Below, piece after piece: positions 1 through 7,010 of a stretch of DNA of 12,502 nt. Both the position numbers and the translations under genes were made by a program. Every line of letters begins with the position of its first letter. The first letter of the stretch is position 1. Origin of the DNA: Candidatus Binatota bacterium (GTDB lineage Bacteria > Desulfobacterota > Binatia > Bin18); NCBI GenBank assembly GCA_011523315.1, contig WTHE01000333.1, positions 1 through 12,502 on the forward strand. The letters run 5' to 3'. Under the pieces are notes generated by a model. It did no database searches and was not told the DNA's origin. It was given only the letters and a program-made list of their open reading frames with translations.

Positions 1-1
1 C

Positions 2-1261
2 GTCAGCCACCCCGTGGCCACCGTCAACGACAACGTGGATGAGGCCAACGGCTCCGTCACCGTCACCCTGCAAGCGGGCAGCGGCTACACCGTGGCCAGC
101 CAGGGCACGGCCACCGTCGCGGTCGCCGATGACGACGACCCGGCCCCGCCGCCGACACCCGTGACGCTGCCGGAGATCAGCGTGACGGCCGGGTCGGGCA
201 TCACCGAGGGCGGGACGGCCAGCTTCACCGTCCGCGCCAGCCCGGCCCCCACCGCCGCGCTTGCCGTGACCCTGACCGTCGCCCAGACCGGGGACTATGG
301 CGTCACCACCGGCCCCCAGACCGTGGCCATCCCGACGGGCGGCTCAGTGCAGCACCCCGTGGCCACCGTCAACGACAGTGTGGACGAACCCAACGGCGCC
401 GTCACCGTCACCCTGCAAGCGGGCAGCGGCTACACCGTGTCCACCAGCCAGGGCACAGCCAGCGTGACCGTGGCCGATAACGACGCCGCCCCGGTCGAGC
501 CGCCCGCCGTGGAAGAGGACGAGGAGGAAGAAGATGACCCTGCGGCCATCTGCCAGTCCGCGCCCACCGGCACCAGCCCCCCGATCCGGGGGCCCTATGG
601 CCGCCTGCGGGCGCGCGCGATAGCCCGGGACCGCCTGACCCTCAGTTGGTTTGGGGCCACCCGGCGCACCCCCCCGCCCGCGGGCTACGTGGTGTTCTCC
701 TGGGAGCCCAGTGAGGGGGACCAAGCCCAGAAGCAGTGTGCCTGGACTCCGGTCCTGCCGTTCACCCTCACCGGCCTCAGTACCGGGACGGAGTACGCCC
801 TCCAGGTCGTCATGGTGTATGACGGCGTGGCCCACAGCCGCAACGGCAGCGCCGTGTTGCAGGTCACCACCCAGACCTGGCCGCTCATCCAGGCCGTGCG
901 GGACAGCGACCGGGCGGAGGTCCAACGCCTGCTGCGGGCCGGAGCAGCGGTGGACGCCCAAGACGGGGACGGGCAGAGCGCCCTGCATGAAGCGGTGCGC
1001 TGGAATATGAACGCCATCGTGGGCGACCTGCTCGGGGCCGGGGCCGACCCCGACCTGCGAGACGAGGACGGGTGGACCCCGCTGCATATGGCGGCGTATT
1101 GGGGCGTTCCGCAGATGGTGCAAGCCCTGCTGCAGGCCGGGGCGGATGCGAGCCTGGAAGATGACGCCGGGCGGACGGCGCTGGCCGTGGCGCAGGAGAT
1201 CCCGGCCCATGGCACGCCCAATACTGCGGTGGTGCGGCTCCTGCAAGCCGCTGCGGAGTAG
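2..1261 (+). CDS. Calx-beta-like / fibronectin III-like / ankyrin repeat protein (5' truncated by window)
   Basis: The reading frame is open to the left window edge, so the N-terminus and probably more repeats lie upstream; 419 residues are visible. Residues ~1-45 are the end of one beta-sandwich repeat and ~55-160 a full copy. Both share VATVND, VDE.NG, VTVTLQAGSGYTV and a closing VADxD, which is the pattern of Calx-beta or related extracellular repeats. An acidic linker (~169-180, mostly Glu/Asp) leads to a fibronectin III-like domain (~195-290; LTLSW, GYVVFSW, LSTGTEYALQV). The C-terminus (~294-419) holds three to four ankyrin repeats (SALHEA, TPLHMAA, LLQAGAD). Ankyrin and FN3 modules usually bind proteins. 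The repeats suggest a surface or secreted protein, but the signal peptide cannot be seen. The module order is clear; partner and function are unknown. Hairpins, but no U-tract terminator, follow the stop. Confidence 0.85.
   Translation, partial: VSHPVATVNDNVDEANGSVTVTLQAGSGYTVASQGTATVAVADDDDPAPPPTPVTLPEISVTAGSGITEGGTASFTVRASPAPTAALAVTLTVAQTGDYGVTTGPQTVAIPTGGSVQHPVATVNDSVDEPNGAVTVTLQAGSGYTVSTSQGTASVTVADNDAAPVEPPAVEEDEEEEDDPAAICQSAPTGTSPPIRGPYGRLRARAIARDRLTLSWFGATRRTPPPAGYVVFSWEPSEGDQAQKQCAWTPVLPFTLTGLSTGTEYALQVVMVYDGVAHSRNGSAVLQVTTQTWPLIQAVRDSDRAEVQRLLRAGAAVDAQDGDGQSALHEAVRWNMNAIVGDLLGAGADPDLRDEDGWTPLHMAAYWGVPQMVQALLQAGADASLEDDAGRTALAVAQEIPAHGTPNTAVVRLLQAAAE
8..141 (+). repeat. Intragenic direct repeat, copy 1
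   Basis: This is the first copy of a near-identical DNA repeat encoding the end of a Calx-beta-like module. The second copy lies 345 bp (115 codons) downstream. A 41-base stretch starting at 54 is identical to that starting at 399. The copies differ by one inserted codon after GYTV and by scattered substitutions. Confidence 0.85.
353..489 (+). repeat. Intragenic direct repeat, copy 2
   Basis: This is the second copy of the repeat at 8-141. It keeps the reading frame and carries one extra codon (STSQG in place of ASQG). High nucleotide identity between the copies indicates recent duplication or gene conversion within the gene. Confidence 0.85.
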
Positions 1262-1318
1262 CGCGGGGCTGGTGGGGGCTGTGCTCCCGGCCACCCGCGA
1301 GGAGCAACAGAAGAGCAA

Positions 1319-1339
1319 CAGGGGGGGGCCGCCCCCCTG
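1319..1339. repeat. GC hairpin (CAGGGGGG / CCCCCCTG)
   Basis: CAGGGGGG at 1319-1326 pairs perfectly with CCCCCCTG at 1332-1339 around the loop GGCCG. It lies 58 bases after the repeat-protein stop. It is not followed by a T-run, so it is not a standard intrinsic terminator. It could be a weak or Rho-linked transcript end, or a dispersed palindromic element. Confidence 0.6.
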
Positions 1340-1368
1340 CGTTCGTCAGGCTGGAGGTGTGAGCTGGC

Positions 1369-1412
1369 CGCCCTGCTGCGCTTGCGCTGCGCTCAGCCCG
1401 CACGGCAGGGCG
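1369..1412. repeat. Long-loop inverted repeat CGCCCTGC / GCAGGGCG
   Basis: A perfect 8-bp stem (1369-1376 with 1405-1412) encloses 28 bases that are themselves rich in GCGC-type palindromes. It may be a REP-like intergenic repeat, which could be tested only against the rest of the genome. Confidence 0.4.
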
Positions 1413-1631
1413 TTGGGCCGGTGCCGGTCCTGGGAAAAAAGGGGGCGGTCAGACCCGTCGTGCGGTTCACGTCTTGGAGGTTTTCTCCACGTAAAGGGGA
1501 ATTAAGGGGAATTTGTCCGCCGTGGCGACCCCCCTCGGAGCGGGCCGCTGGGGAGGAGACGGGCAATCATTTGCAAACTGAGACACTATCGAGAAGCCCG
1601 CCCCCTTTCCTTCCGGCTCGCATTTCGTTAA

Positions 1632-1655
1632 GACAAACTGAACGTTCACTCAGTC
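1632..1655. promoter_or_regulatory. Candidate TetR-type operator dyad
   Basis: A perfect 10-bp palindrome TGAACGTTCA (1639-1648) sits inside an imperfect 24-bp dyad with matching ends (GAC at 1632, GTC at 1655); 18 of 24 positions are symmetric. It ends 2 bp before the AAGGAGGAG ribosome binding site of the first DUF1329 gene, a good place for a repressor to block transcription. Length and symmetry fit TetR-family operators, many of which sense hydrophobic molecules. No regulator gene is visible in the window, so the assignment is inferred. Confidence 0.45.
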
Positions 1656-1672
1656 CGAAGGAGGAGATCAGC

Positions 1673-2935
1673 GTGCGAGTGAGAATAACGGTAGTGTTGA
1701 TCGCCTGTCTGAGTCTCAGTGTGTGGGTGCTCGGGACAGGCGCGTATGCCCAGAACGGCACGGCCGATGCCCTGGCCGGCTTTCATCCCTATCGCGGGGG
1801 TAAGCCCCAAGCCGAGGGCATCAGCCCGGGTGTGACGATCAACCAGGACAATGTCGGGCTGGCCGAGAAGGTTTTGGCGCCGGAAATCGTTCGGGTCATC
1901 CAGGCTGGAGACTTTTCCATTACTGTCCAGGACACGATCGACTTTCCGCCCTTGGAAGACTACATCCAGGCCTCCGTGCAGCACGCCAGCAGCGTCCAAC
2001 TCGGGGCCGACGGCCAGCTCAGCGGCTATGTCGCCGGTCAGCCTTTTCCCGTGCTCGACCCGGCTGATCCGCAGGCCGGGGTCAAGGCGGCCTGGAACTT
2101 CCGCTATCGCTATCTCGGCGACACCGTCCTGACCCAGGGCATGCTGCGCTCAATCAACAACTCCGGGAATACCGAGCGCGGGGTGGATACCTTGTATGTC
2201 CGGCGCTACGGCATGCACCGCCTCAAGGCCGAAGACAACGTGCCGGAGTGGGAGAAAGAGGGCACCTGGTACCGGGAGCACTCCATCGTCCTCTCACCCC
2301 AGGATCTGGAGGGAGCCCAGCGCCTCAGCCTGCACTACGCCGATGACACGGCCGCTCAGAAAGGCTGGGTGTACGACCCTCAGAGCCGCCGGACGCGGAG
2401 TGTGGTCGTCAATCTGCACGAGACCTCGTTTGGCCTGAACTTTCTGGTTGAGGACCACTCGGGTTTCAACGGCCATATTCACGAGCATGACTGGGCCTTT
2501 ATCGACGAGCAGATCGCCCTGGTGCCCGGCTTTCTGGAGGGCACGCCGCCCGACTATGCCGACAAAAACGGCTGGTATCCGCAGGGTGCCTGGGAGTTGC
2601 GCCAAGTCGTCATTGTTGACGCCACGCCCAAGGATGCAGGCCATCCCTACGGCAAACGGCGCTTTTATTTTGATCGGCAGACCTTTTCCATTCTGCTCGC
2701 CTTTGTCTACGACCGGGAGGGCCAGCACTGGCGCACCCTGTTCCACTCGTTTGGCCGTCCCGAGTTCGATCCCGATAACAAGCACGCCGAGGGTGCTCCA
2801 TTGCATCTGGGTAACAGCTGGGTGGACTACAAGAGCAACTCGGCCGCAGTCTGGGCGGCCGATGAGTTTCTGGTCAATCAACCGATCAAGCCGAGACGCT
2901 TCACGGTCAAGGAAATGGTCCGTCGCGGCAAGTGA
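1673..2935 (+). CDS. DUF1329 family periplasmic protein, copy 1
   Basis: The product has 420 residues and starts at GTG 1673, placed by a strong AAGGAGGAG (1658-1666) six bases upstream and by the signal peptide that follows directly (basic VRVR, hydrophobic core, AYA cleavage site near residue 26). The mature part carries hallmarks of DUF1329: AGVKAAWNFRYRY, a DPQSRRTR segment, FGLNFLVEDH, WELRQV and a basic C-terminus KPRRFTVKEMVRRGK. DUF1329 proteins are exported, have a lipoprotein-sorting (LolA/LolB-like) flavour and are often encoded beside DUF1302 barrels and RND/MMPL transporters; the biochemical role is unsettled. It is the first gene of a trio, 37 bp before a close paralogue, with a TetR-like dyad ahead of it. 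No lipobox cysteine follows the signal peptide, so it is probably soluble in the periplasm. Confidence 0.88.
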   Translation: MRVRITVVLIACLSLSVWVLGTGAYAQNGTADALAGFHPYRGGKPQAEGISPGVTINQDNVGLAEKVLAPEIVRVIQAGDFSITVQDTIDFPPLEDYIQASVQHASSVQLGADGQLSGYVAGQPFPVLDPADPQAGVKAAWNFRYRYLGDTVLTQGMLRSINNSGNTERGVDTLYVRRYGMHRLKAEDNVPEWEKEGTWYREHSIVLSPQDLEGAQRLSLHYADDTAAQKGWVYDPQSRRTRSVVVNLHETSFGLNFLVEDHSGFNGHIHEHDWAFIDEQIALVPGFLEGTPPDYADKNGWYPQGAWELRQVVIVDATPKDAGHPYGKRRFYFDRQTFSILLAFVYDREGQHWRTLFHSFGRPEFDPDNKHAEGAPLHLGNSWVDYKSNSAAVWAADEFLVNQPIKPRRFTVKEMVRRGK

Positions 2936-2972
2936 GGCCCAAACAGGACACTGACCCAAGGAGGGAACGATC

Positions 2973-4244
2973 ATGCGGTCCATGCGGGCGAGAGCCCTGA
3001 TGAGTCTTGTCGCTGTGTGCAGCCTGGCCTTTGCCGCTGCCGGCAGCCACGCCCAGCAGGCGGATATTCCGACTGAGCTGCGGGACATTTTTTATCCCTA
3101 CCGTGAGGTCACGCCCCAGGTCGAGGGGATCACGCCGGGCATGACGATCAGCAAGGACAACGCCCAGGTCGCCGAAACGGTGCTGCCGCCCGAGATTTTG
3201 CGGGTGGTGCAGGCCGGTGACTTTGAGATTCGTGTCCAGGACACCACCGACACGCCCCTGTTTGCCGACTATGTGGCCGCCTCGGCGCGCAACGTCGGTC
3301 AGGTCCAGCTCGGCACGGACGGCAGGCTTGAGAACTATACGTCCGGTCAACCCTTCCCAATCCTGGACGTGTCCGACCCGCAGGCCGGGGTCAAGGCGGC
3401 CTGGAATTATCGCTACCGGTATATGGGCGACAGCCTCGTAACCCAGGGCGTGCTGCGCTCAATCAACAGCTCGGGCCGTGTCGAGCGCAGCGTCGATACC
3501 GACTACGCCCGTCTGTACGGCATGCACCGGCTCGACCCGGCCGACAACGTGGAAAAATGGCAAAAGGAAGGCACCTGGTGGCGCGAGCACTCGGTCGTGC
3601 TCCAGCCGCAGGACCTCGAAGGCGCCCAGAGCCTGTCCTTCCACTACGACGACGACAGCGCCGAGCGCAAGGTGTGGGCCTACGACCCCCGGAGTCGCCG
3701 AACCCGGAGCATCGCCTCCAACGTGCTCGAAACCTCGTTTGGCCTGAACTTTCTGATCGAAGACCACGCCGGTTTTCAGGGCTATATCCGCGACCACAGC
3801 TGGACCTATCTTGGCGAGCAGGTCGTGCTGATCCCGGGCATTGTCAAGGGTCAGGCGCCCGAGGACTTTGGCGGCAAGGGCAACTGGTACCCCCAGATCC
3901 CGTGGGAACTGCGGCGGGTGCACGTGGTCGAGGCGACGCCCTCAGACCCCAACCACCCGTACGGCAAGCGGCGTCTGTATATTGACCGCCAGCTGTACGC
4001 CGTCTTCTACTCCCTCATCTATGACCGCGAGGGCCAGCACTGGCGGACCCTGTTCCACCTCTTGGGCTATTCGGCGTTTCATCCCGATAATACCGACGTG
4101 CCGGGCATCTCGGTGCATCTGGGCAATCTGTGTGTGGACTACCAGAACGATGTGGCCAGTCTGTGGACCGGCAAAGTGCTGATCAACAAGCCGGTCAAGC
4201 CCAGGCGGTTTACGGTCAAAGAGATGATCCGTCGCGGAAAATAG
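2973..4244 (+). CDS. DUF1329 family periplasmic protein, copy 2
   Basis: The product has 423 residues, with ATG 2973 preceded by AAGGAGGG (2958-2965). The N-terminus is a signal peptide (MRSMRAR, hydrophobic core, SHA cleavage near residue 27). It aligns along its whole length with copy 1: PQVEGITPGMTI, AGVKAAWNYRYRY, DLEGAQSLSFHY, DPRSRRTRS, FGLNFLIEDH, YGKRRLYIDRQ and the same KPRRFTVKEMIRRGK end. Copies 1 and 2 therefore arose by tandem duplication, with divergence spread evenly. The short gap (37 bp) and same strand support co-transcription with copy 1 and with the barrel gene 55 bp downstream. The two may bind different ligands or work as a pair. The function is not known from sequence. 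Confidence 0.88.
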   Translation: MRSMRARALMSLVAVCSLAFAAAGSHAQQADIPTELRDIFYPYREVTPQVEGITPGMTISKDNAQVAETVLPPEILRVVQAGDFEIRVQDTTDTPLFADYVAASARNVGQVQLGTDGRLENYTSGQPFPILDVSDPQAGVKAAWNYRYRYMGDSLVTQGVLRSINSSGRVERSVDTDYARLYGMHRLDPADNVEKWQKEGTWWREHSVVLQPQDLEGAQSLSFHYDDDSAERKVWAYDPRSRRTRSIASNVLETSFGLNFLIEDHAGFQGYIRDHSWTYLGEQVVLIPGIVKGQAPEDFGGKGNWYPQIPWELRRVHVVEATPSDPNHPYGKRRLYIDRQLYAVFYSLIYDREGQHWRTLFHLLGYSAFHPDNTDVPGISVHLGNLCVDYQNDVASLWTGKVLINKPVKPRRFTVKEMIRRGK

Positions 4245-4299
4245 ACAAAGACCCCGACCCGCTGATTCGCTGTACGATAAACGGCTGCTCCAGGTTGCT

Positions 4300-6045
4300 A
4301 TGCAATACCTCCCCGCTCTTGTCCTCATCCTGATCGTGTTGTTTCAAGGCAGCGCCTGGGCGCGTTTCATTGACGAAGCCCAGACCCTGCGGGTGAACGG
4401 CCGGGTGTACAACCGGATGGCCATGGCGGTCGAGGACGCGGCCGATTTCAGCCGTCTGCAAACCCCTTACAACTCGTTCAACATGTTGCAGAGCCGGACC
4501 TTTGTCCAAATGGAGCTGCGCCACGATCTGATCGATCTGGTCAACAACGAGTACGAGGGCAATCTCAATATCCTGGCCCCCATCTTTGCCCCCTTCCGGG
4601 TCTTGGGACTCGAAGACCTGAGTTATTTCATGACCTATCGCGGGGAGTACGACGGGGTCTGGGACTACGGACCGGACGTGTTCAGCGAACGCTACCCGGT
4701 CCAGGCTGACTGTGGAACGGTCACCAAGCAGACGCGCAGCAAACCGCGCACTGTCGCCGGTTGCACCCGTTCAGACACCCGGCGCGCTTTGCGCAACCGG
4801 CATCGGCTGTTTGAGGCTTACGTCGATCTTTCGTGGGAGACCCTGTTTATCCGCATCGGCCGTCAAAACCTGTCCTGGGGCGAAACGGACGCCTTTCGTC
4901 TGCTGGACCAGATCAACCCGCTCGACGCCAGCTTTGGCGGCTTTCTGGTTTCCCTCGACGACCGGCGCGTGCCTCTGGACATGGCCCGCATCGTGTACAG
5001 CCTGGAGGATATCGGCCCCTTTTCGGAGTTGAACCTCGAAGCCTTCGGGGTGCTCGACGACGCCATCTCGGTGCCGACCCCGGCTGGCTCGCCGTGGTCG
5101 GTGCCCAACCCGCCCGGCATCCGCGGCTATGTGAAAAACCCGGCCCGGAATATCACCGATTCGCGGGGCGGCTTCCGGGTCAGCGGCCGAATCGGCGACC
5201 TGACCCTGTCGGCGGCCCACTACTACACCTTTCTCGACGCGCCCATGGTCCAGGTTGTCACGCCCGCCGACAGGCCGGTTTCCCTGGCGCACTACAAGGC
5301 TGCGGTTGAGGCCGGCGAGGCGGCCCGCTTTCTGGTCGATAACTTCCAGGCCAACGTCCGTTTTCCAAAGATTGCCATCAGCGGCGCCACCGCCTCGTTC
5401 AGCCTGCCGCGCCTCGACGCGATTGTGCGCAGCGAGGTGGCGGTCTTCTGGCGCGAGTACTTCACCAAAAACTCCGGGCCGAGCGCGATTTTCGGCCCGG
5501 TTCTGGAGGACGAACTGACGCCGGGCTTCCGCCAGGTCGGCGTGGGCCCGGACAGCTCCAGGCTGCTGAGCTATAAGAGCGATATTGACCGCTCCCACGT
5601 CATACGCTGGGTCTTGGGCCTGGATGTGAACCGCTATATCCGGTCCTTAAACCCTCAGCAGTCGTTTATCTTCAGCGGCCAGTTTTTTGCCACCCATATT
5701 GTCGATTTTGATAATACGCCGCTCAAGGATGTGCGGCCGTACGGCTTTGGTCACTACGCGGTGGGCGTCCGTGATCCCAACCACGACGCTCTGGTCGAGA
5801 TCGACCAACACCAGTTTGTCAATACGTTCAGCGTCTCGACCTCATTTCGGTCCGGCGTGATCGCCCCCCAGCTGGTGTTTTTCTACGACTGGCAGGGCTC
5901 GTGGCTGGTGCAGCCGGGGGTGACCCTGACCCGCGACCCGTTCCGGCTGACTCTGCAGTACAATTACCTCGACGGGCAGTTCAACGGCATCGGCTTTCTG
6001 CGCGACCGCGATAATCTGATCGCCCAGATGGAGATGGTGTTTTAG
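4300..6045 (+). CDS. DUF1302 family outer-membrane beta-barrel protein
   Basis: The product has 581 residues. ATG 4300 begins a clear signal peptide (Leu/Ile/Val-rich core, SAWA cleavage near residue 21), although the ribosome binding site is weak. The mature protein has alternating polar/hydrophobic strands, SRTFVQMELRHDL near the N-terminus, FIRIGRQNLSWGETDAFRLLDQINPLD in the middle (a typical DUF1302 segment) and a C-terminal Phe (MEMVF), the signal for insertion by the BAM machinery. DUF1302 barrels are commonly encoded next to DUF1329 proteins and hydrophobe transporters, so uptake or export of a hydrophobic compound through the outer membrane is the likely role. No RND/MMPL pump is present here; it may lie elsewhere. 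The stop codon overlaps that of the convergent hydrolase by four bases. Confidence 0.85.
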   Translation: MQYLPALVLILIVLFQGSAWARFIDEAQTLRVNGRVYNRMAMAVEDAADFSRLQTPYNSFNMLQSRTFVQMELRHDLIDLVNNEYEGNLNILAPIFAPFRVLGLEDLSYFMTYRGEYDGVWDYGPDVFSERYPVQADCGTVTKQTRSKPRTVAGCTRSDTRRALRNRHRLFEAYVDLSWETLFIRIGRQNLSWGETDAFRLLDQINPLDASFGGFLVSLDDRRVPLDMARIVYSLEDIGPFSELNLEAFGVLDDAISVPTPAGSPWSVPNPPGIRGYVKNPARNITDSRGGFRVSGRIGDLTLSAAHYYTFLDAPMVQVVTPADRPVSLAHYKAAVEAGEAARFLVDNFQANVRFPKIAISGATASFSLPRLDAIVRSEVAVFWREYFTKNSGPSAIFGPVLEDELTPGFRQVGVGPDSSRLLSYKSDIDRSHVIRWVLGLDVNRYIRSLNPQQSFIFSGQFFATHIVDFDNTPLKDVRPYGFGHYAVGVRDPNHDALVEIDQHQFVNTFSVSTSFRSGVIAPQLVFFYDWQGSWLVQPGVTLTRDPFRLTLQYNYLDGQFNGIGFLRDRDNLIAQMEMVF

Positions 6046-6878
6046 CCCAGGCTTTGCAGGAAGGCTTGGACTGCGGCCGCAAAGCCGTCCGGGTTGTCAC
6101 CCATTACCGAATGCCCGGCGCCCGGCACGACAGCCAGCCGGCTGTCGGGGATGGCGGCCTGGAGTCGGGTCGCCGCAGCCGGAGACAGAATATCGCTCTC
6201 CCCGCCCCGCACGATGAGCGTCGGGCAGCCAATCGTGCCCACATCCTGCCACAGCTCTTCGGGCTTGAGACTCGACCGCATACTACCGGACCCCCGGCGG
6301 GTCTGATCGAATTTCCAGGTCCACTGTCCGCTCGGCAGCTGTTTGAGATTATGCGACAGGCGTTGGCGCAGGTTGTCGAGCGAGCGACGGGGGTTGAACC
6401 CGTGGGCGCGCTCGACAAAGGCCTCAAACGAGTCCAGGGCGTCAATGCCGACAAAGCCCTGGATATTTTCCTGGCCCTGTTGTTCGATTTCGGGACCGAC
6501 ATCGACGATGATCAGCGCCCGGACCCGTTCGGGGTAGCGCGCTGTGTAGGTGATGGCGTTGATGCCGCCCATGGACAGGCCGGCTAGCAGGTGGGGCGCG
6601 ATACCCCGCTCGGCGACAAAGGCGGCCACATCTTCAGCCTGGGTGTGGCGGGTATAATCCCCGTCGGCAGCCCAGTCCGAGTCGCCATGACCACGCTGAT
6701 CGAGGGCATACACGTGATAGTCGGCGCGCACGACCGGCGCAAAATCGTCCCACGAGTGGGCCGTCTGCGCCCCGCCGTGCAGCAGGACGAAGGGCGGTCT
6801 GCCGGCCGTTCCCCAGTCGAGGTAATGAAAGTTCAGGCCGCGCAGACTGAGCGTGTGATCGTGGTAGGCTGTTGACAT
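6042..6878 (-). CDS. Alpha/beta-fold hydrolase
   Basis: The product has 278 residues. The start at 6878 is chosen because GGAGGAG lies 7 bases upstream and because the upstream in-frame extension looks non-coding and covers an inverted repeat. An oxyanion-hole motif LLHGGAQ (32-38), DQRGHGDSD (60-68), the nucleophile elbow GLSMGG with Ser102, a likely acid Asp229 and GAGHSVMGDNP with His256 make a complete catalytic triad of the MhpC-like alpha/beta hydrolase superfamily. A lid/cap lies between ~130 and 205. Members include esterases, C-C hydrolases and dehalogenases; the substrate cannot be read from sequence. The protein is cytoplasmic, with no signal peptide. It is transcribed divergently from ptuA and convergently with the DUF1302 gene; the functional link to either is unknown. 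Confidence 0.88.
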   Translation of the reverse strand: MSTAYHDHTLSLRGLNFHYLDWGTAGRPPFVLLHGGAQTAHSWDDFAPVVRADYHVYALDQRGHGDSDWAADGDYTRHTQAEDVAAFVAERGIAPHLLAGLSMGGINAITYTARYPERVRALIIVDVGPEIEQQGQENIQGFVGIDALDSFEAFVERAHGFNPRRSLDNLRQRLSHNLKQLPSGQWTWKFDQTRRGSGSMRSSLKPEELWQDVGTIGCPTLIVRGGESDILSPAAATRLQAAIPDSRLAVVPGAGHSVMGDNPDGFAAAVQAFLQSLG

Positions 6879-6893
6879 AGGCGTCTCCTCCGA

Positions 6894-6940
6894 AGGGAAT
6901 CGTGTTGTCCGATGGACTCTGATTGTGAACACGATTCCCT
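6894..6940. repeat. 13-bp perfect inverted repeat between divergent genes
   Basis: AGGGAATCGTGTT (6894-6906) and AACACGATTCCCT (6928-6940) are perfect reverse complements separated by 21 bases, which contain a small GTCC/GGAC stem. The repeat lies just downstream of the proposed minus-strand hydrolase promoter and upstream of its ribosome binding site. It could act as a repressor site for the hydrolase or fold as a 5'-UTR stem-loop. There is no U-tract on either side, so it is not an intrinsic terminator. Confidence 0.8.
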
Positions 6941-6951
6941 GTGCTGCCCGT

Positions 6952-6981
6952 GTCATAGCCTAAAAGTGTTCGCGTTGACAA
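6952..6981 (-). promoter_or_regulatory. Candidate sigma-70 promoter of the hydrolase gene
   Basis: On the minus strand TTGTCA (6981-6976) is followed after 18 bases by TATGAC (6957-6952). The expected start is near 6945, immediately before the 13-bp inverted repeat. Its -35 box overlaps the -35 box of the plus-strand ptuA promoter because TTGACAA reads as TTGTCAA on the other strand. Confidence 0.45.
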
Positions 6982-7003
6982 ACCTCCGGGGGTTGCCTAG
7001 GGT
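6975..7003 (+). promoter_or_regulatory. Candidate ptuA promoter giving a leaderless mRNA
   Basis: A perfect -35 TTGACA (6975-6980), a 17-base spacer and the -10 TAGGGT (6998-7003, matching the T, A and final T of TATAAT) precede ATG 7011 by seven bases. The transcript would therefore begin at or next to the start codon. No clear Shine-Dalgarno sequence precedes the ATG, which agrees with leaderless translation. The -10 box is weak, so this remains a candidate. Confidence 0.5.
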
Positions 7004-7010
7004 CTGGACC

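Larger units (their letters stand above)
1262..1672. other. Intergenic spacer with GC hairpins
   Basis: There is no convincing gene here. The open frame that runs into the next gene from 1382 lacks a signal peptide at its start and is low-complexity, so it is not used. The spacer holds a perfect 8-bp hairpin at 1319-1339, a second 8-bp stem at 1369-1376/1405-1412, and a dyad at 1632-1655 next to the downstream ribosome binding site. I found no sigma-70 promoter with good boxes at proper spacing. Confidence 0.6.

Noticed and set aside
8..489. CRISPR-like or mobile repeat array
   Set aside because: The repeats are in-frame, 345 bp apart and encode a beta-sandwich module, so they are protein-domain repeats.
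344..1318. Long antisense frame (324 codons) opposite the repeat/ankyrin gene
   Set aside because: It mirrors the GC-rich plus-strand gene, has low-complexity Gly/Arg/Pro content and no recognisable domain, while the plus-strand frame has clear repeats.
1319..1339. Intrinsic terminator for the repeat-protein gene
   Set aside because: The stem is perfect and GC-rich, but no run of T follows on either strand, so it is listed only as a hairpin.
4771..5598. Antisense frame of 275 codons opposite the DUF1302 barrel gene
   Set aside because: The plus strand carries a full signal peptide to C-terminal Phe barrel; the antisense product has no domain features and is a GC-skew shadow.
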